DNA from: Gossypium raimondii
Taxonomy: Eukaryota; Streptophyta; Magnoliopsida; Malvales; Malvaceae
Assembly: GCF_025698545.1 (NCBI RefSeq)
Contig: NC_068569.1
Coordinates: 8,556,001 to 8,620,000, forward strand
Length of the DNA stretch: 64,000 nt
Direction of reading: 5' to 3'
Below the pieces are notes generated by a model. The model did no database searches. It was not told the DNA's origin and saw only the letters and a list, made by a program, of their open reading frames with translations. This document shows, one piece after another, positions 54,089 through 64,000 of the stretch; within the stretch, counting starts at the first letter, position 1; every line of letters starts with the position of its first letter. Position numbers and translations under genes: made by a program.

Positions 54089-54489
54089 TAGAGGTGCTCA
54101 TGGGCCGAGCGGCCCGGCCCCCCGAAATATGGGAGGGTTTGGGTAAAAATATAGGCCCAAAATATGGGTTTGGACAAAAAAATGAGGCCCGTTTAGAAAA
54201 CGGGTCGGGCCTCGGATAGTACTTTTTTTGGCCTGGCCCGGCCCGAATATAATAAATATTTTTATTTTTAAAATACTTTTTTTACTTTTTTATTTTTAAA
54301 ATACTTTTTTTTTTAAATTTGTGTTTATTTAAAAAATGGGTCGGGCCAACCCAGGCCAGGCTTATGAATTTTTTCTCAGGCCGGGCCTGGACAAAATTTC
54401 AGGCCCATATTTCGGGCAGAGCTGGGCCCAAGCCTAGGACACAGGCCGAAATTTTTTTCTGGGCCCAGCCCGGCCCATGAGCACCTCTA
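54089..54489. mobile_element. hAT-like MITE, 401 bp, GC-rich ends
   Basis: The left end TAGAGGTGCTCATGGGC is the exact inverse of the right end GCCCATGAGCACCTCTA. Flanking 8-bp sequences ccccattt and ctctattt agree at 6 of 8 positions, a worn hAT-type duplication. The interior has several gggcc/ggccc blocks on both arms around an AT-rich core. A frame on the plus strand across it is spurious. Confidence 0.85.
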
Positions 54490-57400
54490 CTCTATTTGTT
54501 TCATCTATTCTTTTTAATCTATACTAGCCTAAAAGGCCCTAAACCCTTCTCACTTCAATCTTGTTTATTTTTTCTTTTTAAATTTCAAATTTAATCTCTT
54601 TATTTTTTGAGATTATATAAGAATAGTTAGAGGTGAATTTAATTGGGCGGTGTGTTTACCTATAGTTAGTATAAAAATAGCGGTGGCGGTGAGATCTGTA
54701 ACGTAAGACAAAGAGTAAACTAAATACACCGCACTCCACTGCCCATCCAAACTCATCCTAATTTTCAATTATGATCTCTATACTTCGCTTAAATTTATGA
54801 TTTAATCTAAATACTTTACTCTTATTAAAATGTTTATGTGAATTTTTAAGGATTATTAACACTATTAAATTGAAGTCCATTATAATATTATTTTATTGCA
54901 AGAATATCAAGTGAGTAATTTTTTAATTTCAAATTGTGATAGCAATAAATTTAACAAATAAAATTTAACAGTATTAATAAATAGACCTATATTTTTAAAT
55001 TAAAAAGTAAAGACAATGAATTTTTAAAAATAAAAAATATAAAAACTAAACAAATATACTAATAGTACAAAAAAATCAGAATATATTGCAATCATTAAAT
55101 TTTTATCTATAATTAGCAAAAATAAATAAATATTCAACCCAATGGAAATCATGAGGAAAATCATAGGGAATACATGAAGATGCTATAGATGTGTTGCCTT
55201 CGAATTATGTCGGTTGTTTTTCTTTTTTTGTCTTCTATTGTGGATGTTGAGTTTTGGCCTATGGAAATGGGAACGAACATAAGCACGAGAAAGAGAAACA
55301 GAAAGGAGAAAAAAAAAAGCTTTGAAAGAAAAATAGAATATTCTGCTTTTTTGTATTTTTATACTATTTTTTATATGTTTAAAGCATTATTATAAATTTA
55401 GACATTTTATTTTTTAGAAGCAATTTATTTGTATTTTATTCATTTTTGTGTGTAATTATTCTTACAAGTATTGTATCAATGCCTGTAATGTTTTTTAATA
55501 ATATTTTCTAAGGCTAGAAAAAAAAGCAAGTCCATATTTGTGGTTTATAATTATAATGATATGATCTTAAAATATTTAAATAATTTTTCATTGTAATTAA
55601 ACTTGAATTAAATATTTTATTATTTTAAATTTAAATTAAATATATAATTATAGCCTCTAGATAGAGTATTTAGAAAGGTTAGTTCATTCACTGATTGATT
55701 TAGAATCCAAGTTGGACTAGTTAGAAAAATTATCTAAAATATATAATTATTAAAAAAATAGTTCAATTTTAAATGATTTATTTAAATCATTTAACTTAAC
55801 TTTAACCTTCAAAATTCGTACTTGATCTTCTTTATTTTTAAAACTTTTAAATGATATATTTAAGCCAGTTAGGTGTTGAGAATTTATTTACATCCTCCTA
55901 ATATATTTATTTATTGAGATTCAACCCTATCTTTTGAAATAATCTTACTAATCATATATTCCCTCGATTTCTTTGTCGTGTATATTCTAATTATTTAATA
56001 AAATAAAATAGATTTTATTTATGAATTTTACGATAAACCATTTAGATAATCACTTAAGTTTTAGCACGATATTATTTTAATCATCGATTTTTTTATTAAT
56101 TTAGTTACTCTTGTTAAATTAATTGCAACTTTTAGTCACTTTATTGTTAATGACTAAATTAATAAAATTTGTTAAAATTTTAGAATTAAGACTAAATTAA
56201 TAAAATGTTAAGTGCCAAATTTATTATTATACCCAACCACATCAGCAGTCAATGTAATATAATTGGAAAATTTATAAATTAATGTAATATGAAAATGAAA
56301 ATGATATGATATGATAAAATATGAAAATTAAATTAAATAAAAGCTTTGTATTCATTAACTAAAATACTGAAAAAGAATTGGAGAATTCTTTTATCTAAAT
56401 TTGAATTTGAAAATGATTTGATAAAAAATGAAAAATAGCTTCATTTATATATATTGCTCAACCAAAATTAAATAAATTAATACAAATTTTGGAAAACATT
56501 TCACCTATAATGATTTTAGGTTGTCAATAATTATTATAAAACAATCACATCGTGTTTCTTCGTTCATTTCTCCCTTAATTACCTTTTTTGTTGAGATTAT
56601 TTTTATGACTAATTTGTTATGACTTTTCAATGATTAAATTAGATCTACTTAATAGATTTAACAAAATAGTCAAAAAAATATTTACAAAACATTTTAATGT
56701 TATTAACAGTAACAGTGATTATCAAGTTGAGTTTTAAGATTGAATAATATTTTCGATTAAAGTGATTTTTGTGTATATTTAATGATATATATATTTCATA
56801 AAAATACCCACATTAATAATCATAGGTTGGATGTTAGCTTTTCCCCACTAAAGAATTGCGTACGTTTCCAATAAATTTTAATTTTGTAATTAATGATGTA
56901 TTCGTTAATTAAAATTATATGTTTATGTATATTCATTAATTAAAGTTATATATTTATAAAAATTAACAAATGTAATACTATATAAAATTTTATAAACTTC
57001 ACTTTACTTTACATATATTATTAATTAAATTTATAAAATAAATTAATATATTTTGATTATTATATACAATCAATCTATACATCATACAGGTAAGAAGACT
57101 ATTTTATTGTTGAATGTATTAATATAAATAATTATATTTTAATAAAATAAAATAAAATTATTTTAATAAAATAAATTGTTTAAAACAAAGTTAAACTTAA
57201 ATTATATTTCTAAACTAGTTACATAAATAAATAGCATATTTATAAATTAATAAATTCAATAACTACATAAAAACTTAAATTATAATTTTAGAAAGCAAAG
57301 AAATGTACTTTTTTTATAATTTATGAGACATTATAACTCTCTCTGTATATATATATAAATAGAGATAAACCTTAAAAAAACAACAAACTTTAATATAAAA

Positions 57401-57620
57401 AGACATTATTAAAATAATATAAAATTATTATTAGTTTGTTAATATTTGAACTAAAAATTTAACATTTAGATTAATTTGTTTTACTTTCTCAATCATATTA
57501 TTTCTAAAACGTTGCAAATTTGGTAACAAATATTTAAAAAATAAATATAATACATTTTAGTTGATATATACAATTAAACTCATGCATAACATGAGATAAA
57601 TAAATTAGTTAGTCTTTTTA
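54490..57620. other. AT-rich intergenic DNA
   Basis: Long stretches of very AT-rich sequence with no coding signal. Fragments resembling decayed TIR elements (taaattaataaa / ttagtcac blocks around 56050-56250) are suggestive only. Confidence 0.45.
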
Positions 57621-57672
57621 GTTAACACTATTTGTTTTTTTTTTTTTGAACAATTGAGTGATATGGTTAAAG

Positions 57673-58271
57673 TGTCACGGGCCGCGGTTCAAAGCCCGTA
57701 ACCATCACACCAAATGCATCCAATGGAGGTCTATTGTTTAGATGGGGATCATTTGACTTACGAGAACTGGCCCGATTCAAAAAGCTATTGGACAAGTCTG
57801 TCAGATTGAAACCTAGTTGGCCCGATAATGAAGAGATGTCAACTTAGGCTAATATGGTAACTAATCTTAGAAGATAGAGGGAATCATATCTTGTAAAGAT
57901 TAGATTAGATTTGATAAGGCTTATCTTGTAAATCCCTAAAATTAAGCGATATGGTTAAATCTCATCCGTCGATGTAAATGTATCTTGACCGTCGGTTTTG
58001 GGGGAGCTCAACTATAAATAGAGAGCCTCCCCCTCAGTTGTACTCACTCCATCAATTGTAAGCTGAATTCTTAAGAGTAATAGAATTATTTGAATATTTA
58101 CTCAAACACTTTGTGTGCATTCTTTCTTTGGCTTTCTGTTGTTCACTTGTAGCTTCTTTTAGCACAATCGCTTCCGCTATACAAATAAGTGCCTTGGAGG
58201 AGTTCTTAAAAGAATCCTCACATCGCCTAAGGCCGCACGGATTACGAGACGAAAGGTCTAGTCCCGTGACA
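57673..58271 (+). mobile_element. Solo LTR, 599 bp
   Basis: Begins TGTCACGGGCCG and ends AGTCCCGTGACA, with a 9-bp perfect terminal inverted repeat (TGTCACGGG/CCCGTGACA). It contains a TATA box ctataaatag at about 58012-58021 on the plus strand. Direct repeat AAAG lies at 57669-57672 and 58272-58275. There is no internal domain. The family was not identified; a TRIM or gypsy LTR is possible. Confidence 0.78.
58012..58021 (+). promoter_or_regulatory. TATA box in solo LTR
   Basis: ctataaatag followed by gagagcctccccctc, in the position expected of an LTR promoter. Confidence 0.6.
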
Positions 58272-58756
58272 AAAGTAGGATGTGACATGTAGGTAATTAA
58301 GGAATGACACATGCTTTTTCTCTAAAAAATCTTTAAATTAAAAAATAATTATAATAATTCTAAACAATTGATTTTTTTGAATTTTTAAAATTATTTTAAA
58401 ATTTCAAAAAAAAAACAAAAAAAAACATAAAGTTAACAAATTAGAAAATTACAAAAAGGTAAAAAAATATAAAAAAATTTAAAATAGTTTAAATTAAAAA
58501 AAGTAAAATTTATGAAATTTAAACATTTCATTCGTGTTAACTGATGTTAAAGACACATTTCATTTTTTTTGTTTGCTCACACGTTACAGCCTAATTTAGT
58601 CACATCACTCAATTGTTCAAAAAACAAACAATGTTAAACGGAGCAATTTATGTAACGAATGCTAATCTCAATGACCAATTTGATCCAATAAAAAGTATAG
58701 ATGTGGATAAGTTTAGTGTCGAATTTATATATTAAGCCTAATCATATATTTTATTT

Positions 58757-59582
58757 AAGGGTAAATTGCATCATTAGTTATTAAATTATGGGTAAATTTT
58801 TATTTAGTTCACATAACTAAAAAAAGTTACTTATTGAATTATTTAAAAGTTTTCATTTAAGTTACTGAACTATTTAAAAGTTTTTATTTAAAACATTGGA
58901 TTGCAAAGTTTTTTTTAAGTTCTGCCAGCTAGGGGCGAAACTAGGAAATTTTGTTAGGGGGCTCGAAATTAAATTGTAATTGTTACAATAGCAAAAATAT
59001 AATTTTACCATTTTAATAGCTTATATCTTTATAATTATTAAAAAATTAAATCAAAATTTTATATTTTCAGGGAGTCAGAGTGTAATTTTACCTTTACTAA
59101 TTTAAAATATTAAAAATTTTAAAGGGTCTAAATGAAAAAAAAATCATTTTAGGGGGTCAGGGGCCTTGCTAGCCCCCTAGTTTCGCTTTTGCTGCCATGA
59201 AGCTCCAAATGACAATTACAAATTGTATGGTGGATTAGTATCAATTGACGAGTAGAAGAACATAGCTCAAATACAAATTGATTTGACGGTCAATGTGAGA
59301 GATCAGAGAAAAAAACTATTTAAATTTTGGTTTATAAATTTGTGAGTCTAAAGCTATTTCATGAAAAAAATAAAAACTGTAAAAAAGAAAGGGAAAGAGA
59401 GCTTTCGATTGGTGCAGACAGTAGTGAGAACAAAGAAAGCCATATAGCATTAATTTTAACTACTCCATAACTTAAATTTACACTTTTAAATAATTTAGTG
59501 ATCAAATTATAACTTTTTTTAGTCAAGTGACTAAAACAAAAACTTACCAATTGTTTGGTGACTATCCGGTAGTTTACCCTTT
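58757..59582. mobile_element. TIR element with a nested smaller element
   Basis: The left arm begins aagggtaaattgc and continues through tttttatttagttcac and aactaaaaaaagtta (to about 58850). The inverse of the right arm begins aagggtaaactacc and continues through tttttgttttagtcac and gactaaaaaaagttata. The arms are about 100 bp and imperfect. Inside lies a 265-bp element at 58928-59192. No coding capacity. Confidence 0.72.
58928..59192. mobile_element. Nested 265-bp TIR element
   Basis: The left end GCTAGGGGCGAAACTAGG matches the inverse of the right end (GCAAAAGCGAAACTAGG). The flanking direct repeat TGCCA (58923-58927, 59193-59197) could be read as 6 bp, CTGCCA. Internal agggggctcg and agccccct blocks also pair. 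It sits inside the 58757-59582 element. Confidence 0.72.
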
Positions 59583-59754
59583 GTTTAATTTGTAAATGTT
59601 AAACGGTGACGTGTAAGTATGAAAATTTGAAACAATAGAAATTGGACTCGGGGGTGAAACAAATCTGATTTGTATTGTCTGGTGTTAGTGAATAGAGATA
59701 ATTGTTTCAGATCTATCGGTCGATCGAATATTGTAGCAGAGGAGACGGAAGAAA

Positions 59755-62700
59755 ATGGCTGGAAGCCCAGATCACTTGTTCAATTTGAGGAACAATTTCT
59801 ATTTGGGTTCGTACCAGGCTGCCATCAACAACAGCGATCTGCCCAATCTCTCCCCCGACGACGCCGTCGAGCGCGACTGTCTTGTCTATCGCTCTTATAT
59901 CGCCCTCGGCAGCTACCAAGTATTTCCAGCCCCCCCTTTTTTTTTAATTTCAATTTCATTTATTCTTTCTAAACAGTTTATAAACTCTGAAATTGCAGCT
60001 GGTGATCAATGAGATCGATTCCTCTGCTGCCACTCCTCTACAAGCCGTTAAATTGCTCGCTCTCTATCTCTCCAACCCTCATGATAAGGTGAAAGTTCCT
60101 GTTAGATCTGCCTCATTATCATTTTGTTATATGGAAGATCTGTTATGAGAATACCCGGGGACTAACATGTTTGATTGATTTTGGGTATTACGATTTAGGA
60201 ATCGACGATTTCTAGCTTGAAGGAATGGTTGGCAGATCCAGCTATTGGGAACAATCACATCTTAAGGTTGATTGCTGGAATCATTTTCACGCACGAAGAA
60301 GATTATAACGAGGCTCTTAAACACACCAATGCTGGTGGCACCATGGAACTGTGCGTTTTCCCTTTCGTCTTCATTTTTTTACCTGTCTCATCCTTGTCTA
60401 TATTTCTTCTTTATTCGTAATTTCTGATTTTACTTAATCTATTTGTTCTTTATATTTTCAAATTTGTGGAAATTTGTTGTATACTGTTACTTTATCAAGC
60501 CTGCTTAACCATCGGTCTATCCATTTGATCTTTAGGCTTTTGGTCTCAGTGTCCTAGGTATAGAACTAAGTATTGGTTTTCTTAGATAGGGTAAAGATTA
60601 CCTTCCATTGTCTAACTAGTAAGGGGAAATAAAAACAAAATGGAAAAGGAAATATGGGGGGGGGGGGGGGTTGAAATTAACTGACAGAATTCCATGTTAA
60701 TCGGCTAAATTAAACATTGTACAGCCTTGCTGATATTTAAATTCTGTGCTATTTCTTGTTGGTCCAAAATTGCCAGTTGCCTAATTCAATTCAATCATTC
60801 TACATCCAGGCCAAAGATAATAGGGCATGCCATTGTTCTTTTTTCATCAAAGAGAAAACCCCTTGAAGTTGTTGCATATATTAACATTAAAATGATTGAC
60901 ATTGTAAAGCACTTTACTAACCTATTCTCTTGGGGGAAAATATCTTTAGACTGGTGTAAGTTTAGGGATTAGGCTTTACATTGTAACAAAAAGGTGATCT
61001 GTAACTGGTTTATTACACAAATATCGGCTGCTCCTGTTTCCAGTTCACTGAAGATAGCAGAACATTCTAAGTGATGAGCTTTACTCCTCTCTGCAAAGAG
61101 AAAAATGAGTGACCCACCTTGATTTAATGGATCAAAATAGATGCAGTTGCCACAAATTTGAGTTATACCAGTTTATTTTATACCAGCCAGACATTGAAAG
61201 TTTTATTTTAAATGCAAAACACATATTAGAAAAGACTTTAGATCCAGACAAACAGATGGTATTTGTGAAAAAGTGTCAGCTGGTATATCTCTTCAAGGTC
61301 CAAACTACAAGGTACCACAGGAATGGGTTAGCAAAAACTACTATAAATTAATTTTTGCTCTTATATGTTGTTGCTGGCCTACAGGCTTAATGTATATATT
61401 TAGAAATTGAAGGAACTATAGCAGTATGATTATTCTTTTCTCATTTGTGTTTGTTGGGCTGAAATAATGGGGTCTTGTAGTTTCAGGCTTGTGACACCCT
61501 GATGTTGACTTGTAAATAAGGTTAGTTATAACAAAAAGCCAATATTGACCATAAATTCCCTCTAATAGTGGTTCTATTGTTGATATTGAGTTATTCTAGA
61601 ATATCTTTTTGCCAAATATACTTATTCCCCATAATCCCCTCTATTAGTGGTTCTGTAGTTGATATTGAGTTATTGTAGAACATCTTTTTGGCAAATTTAC
61701 TCTCAGATATAAATTAGGAGTTGATCCAATTCCTCTAGAAAATATGTTCCTTCTAATGATCACCTTAACTGCTAAAGCAAAAAATTGAGTAATTGATGTA
61801 TGTACTAAGCAAATTGGAAGCTCTACGCCCGATGAAGTCGTTGTGCTCTCTGTTTTCAGGCATGCACTGAATGTGCAAATATTTATTAAGATGCACCGGT
61901 CGGACTATGCAGAGAGACAGCTGAGGGTCATGCAGCAGATTGATGAGGATCATACATTGACACAACTAGCAAATGCATGGTTGAACCTGGCAGTGGTATG
62001 GCATATTTTTCACTTTAATAACGTTATTAGAAACCATGGGTGATTTAATGACTTTATCTTCCCAATCAGGGTGGTTCCAAGATACAGGAAGCCTACCTGA
62101 TCTTCCAAGATTTCTCTGAGAAATATCCTATGACTGGACTAATCCTCAATGGGAAGGCTGTCTGCTGTATGCATATGGGGAACTTTGATGAAGCTGAAAC
62201 ACTTTTGCTTGAAGCACTTAATAAGGCAAGTTTAGACAGTAGCAACTTTTGCTTTCTCATATTTAAACATATGATTTTGCGATTCTTTTGGTGGTTGTTT
62301 ATAACTCCGGGAACAGGATTGGCTACGGCTATTGTGTTTCATGATCATAAATTGTTTCCTTAGATTTTATATTCATCAAATTTCAGTTGGTGTAAATATA
62401 ACCTCTGAATGGCATCAAATGATAACGAGTTTGAGTCTTAAACTTTCCTCCAGACCCTTGCATTCTTGATTCATCATGAAACTGAATATTTTTCTCCCAA
62501 GTTTTATCGCTTCAAAGCAATTAGTTGATTCTCAAGTGATAAGGGTTTGCTTTGTAAATGGATATAGGATGCAAAGGATCCTGAAACTCTTGCCAACCTG
62601 GTTGTATGCAGTCTTCACCTTGGTAAATCATCTTCACGTTACCTGAGGTAAACTAGCTATTCATTTCCTCCAATTTTTTCCCCTTTTAATAACATGGCTC

Positions 62701-63987
62701 TGTAAAAGAGTACAAAATGGCTAGTTTGGTTGATCAAAAAGATTCCAACATGTTCAATAGTTTATGCTTTGTAACTGGATTAATGGGATATAACACACTA
62801 AGAGGAGTTTCCATTTATTATTCATGTTAGCATACTTTATTTCTATCAGATACTGTAGAGCACTACAAAAATAGCTTGTCTCTGAACCTGCTAGCCAAAC
62901 TGCTACGTTTCTAGTGTGGTCTGCCTGGTTGGCTACATTTGTTAGCCATGTCTTTGTAAACTGAGATTTGACTATCCTTTTCAATCGTCACAGTCCTTAT
63001 TTTCATTGAATTTTTTCCGAAGATATATTTGTTGTCATGCATTTTGACTTTTGAAGCCAAGGTATGGCTTGGAAATTAGCAATTTTATGGGTTTAGGGCA
63101 AATGGTGTTTGCTGGTGCTGAGCAGGATTTTGCTTATCAATTTATTTTAAAATCAGCCTTTTTTTGTTTGCTCATTGCTCTGTTTGCTTTTCCCGGCTTC
63201 TAATAATGGGTGATGTCTGTTGGGGGAGAGGTATGGTTCCCATCATAGCAGTATCTCATCCACCAATTAGTGGACTTCTGAGCCTTCAATGCGCATAGAA
63301 CACTTCAATTTGCATTGATTTACCCTTTTGCTTTGAAGAGTATGTTGAGTCAACATGCAAATTACTCATAGTGCAGTATGCACCCAGCTGAGTTGTGAGT
63401 GCTACACAATCAGCTTCACCAGATAGAGTCAAAAAAGAACATGTAGTTTTCCTTGGGAAAAATATTAGGGAATTTTAGTGTCCCTGTATTGAGTGGATTG
63501 AAGTAATATGCATGCGTTGTTCAGATAGGGATTCATGTATCCTTAGTGTGCAAAGCTACTTATTAAAGTTGAGGTGGCATTTTTTGGGCGAGGTGGACAA
63601 AATGTTGGATGTTTTCTTGATCTGAATGTAGTTTGAATGGTATCTTTGCTCCTTAAGTGCTTTGGAATTTGATTGTTGACCATATTCTTCTGCCTTTGAG
63701 GCTTGATATTTCAAGTCATATAAAGAAATTACGAGCAACACGTATTCAGTTACAAAGTAGACTAATTGAGTGTGTAGTAGATATATCTTATTTTTCTGCA
63801 TTTGCTGTTTAACTGAGGTGGTGCGTTCATAGTTGATTATTTTCGCAAATACTCCAATCTGTACCTAGTAATGATTAAATATGCATACTGCAGCCAATTG
63901 AAACTCACACATCCAGAGCACATTCTTGTGAAGCGTGCATCATCAGCAGAAGACAGCTTTGAAAGAGCAGTGCAGTCGGTTGCTTGA
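59755..63987 (+). CDS. Coatomer subunit epsilon (epsilon-COP)
   Basis: Subunit of the COPI coat, partner of alpha-COP, acting in Golgi-to-ER and intra-Golgi traffic. Exons: 59755-59919, 59999-60088, 60199-60350, 61860-61995, 62070-62225, 62568-62647, 63894-63987. The total is 873 nt and 290 aa, near the 292 recalled for Arabidopsis. It is a TPR-like helical solenoid. Landmarks are MAGSPDHLFNLRNNFYLGSY, ERDCLVYRSYIALGSYQ, ALNVQIFIKMHRSDYAERQL, TQLANAWLNLAV, GKAVCCMHMGNFDEAETLLL and LTHPEHILVKRASSAEDSFE. No signal peptide or membrane segment. Intron 5 uses a GC donor in good context (AAG|GCAAGT). The gene is complete within the window, ending 13 bp from its edge. Intron 3 (60351-61859) is long and holds a G15 run. 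Confidence 0.96.
60656..60670. repeat. G15 homopolymer in epsilon-COP intron 3
   Basis: Fifteen consecutive G on the plus strand, within the intron between coding exons 3 and 4. Confidence 0.95.
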
Positions 63988-64000
63988 AGATGTGGAGTCT

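Larger units (their letters stand above)
57621..58639. mobile_element. TIR element (MITE) split by a solo LTR
   Basis: The left arm (from gttaacactatttg at 57621, then gaacaattgagtgatatgg) is inversely matched by the right arm (ending caattgttcaaaaaacaaac and then gttaaac at 58639). When the LTR at 57673-58271 and one AAAG copy are ignored, the left arm continues with taggatgtgacatgt. This pairs with the inverse of the right arm (taggctgtaacgtgt), so the arms exceed 60 bp. No target duplication was identified. Confidence 0.75.

Noticed and set aside
53968-54219. 83-residue plus-strand frame
   Set aside because: It runs into the GC-rich end of the MITE at 54089-54489; an artefact.
57673-57720. 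Possible tRNA because of a ggttcaa box-B-like motif in the LTR start
   Set aside because: No acceptor stem, anticodon loop or A box could be formed; the motif sits in the inverted end of an LTR.

Overview
This is nuclear DNA from a flowering plant. It is AT-rich, its genes are split by GT-AG introns, and all seven proteins match plant families closely. The LTR and MITE families look like those of cotton and its relatives (Malvaceae, probably Gossypium). That genus call rests on general resemblance and was not searched. Exon boundaries were derived by hand from splice signals, reading phase and family alignment. All seven models close without a frame break.

Layout. 1-1300 is AT-rich intergenic DNA. 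1300-6540 is a decayed LINE on the minus strand, split by a 4.2 kb LTR-type insertion with a 5-bp target duplication. 7077-14203 is a degenerate Ty1/copia element whose gag is split by a second, 2.35 kb LTR of the same family in the opposite orientation. Then come the genes: an LSD1-type zinc-finger regulator of cell death (15440-21589, +), with a hAT-like element in an intron; a JMJ18-type H3K4 demethylase (24603-29931, +), with a small Mutator-like MITE just downstream; the splicing factor SF3B5 (31704-32795, +); gamma-SNAP (34025-38520, -); a TEX2-type PH/SMP lipid-transfer protein (39854-44999, +); a subtilase of the SBT2.1/2.2 type (45617-51895, -); a TE-rich 7.5 kb gap (52.1-59.6 kb) with several MITEs and a solo LTR; and epsilon-COP (59755-63987, +).

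The genes do not form an operon-like unit. Three of the products belong to membrane traffic or lipid exchange (gamma-SNAP, epsilon-COP, TEX2-like), one is secreted (SBT2), and three are nuclear or regulatory (LSD1, JMJ18, SF3B5). The order LSD1 - JMJ - gamma-SNAP - SBT2 - epsilon-COP matches gene neighbourhoods that I recall on Arabidopsis chromosomes 4 and 1, so this looks like an ancestral eudicot block.

I found no wholly new system. The points most worth a second look are three covarying perfect palindromes in the first LTR, a solo LTR that landed inside one arm of a MITE, two GC-AG introns, and homopolymer or microsatellite tracts beside splice sites.
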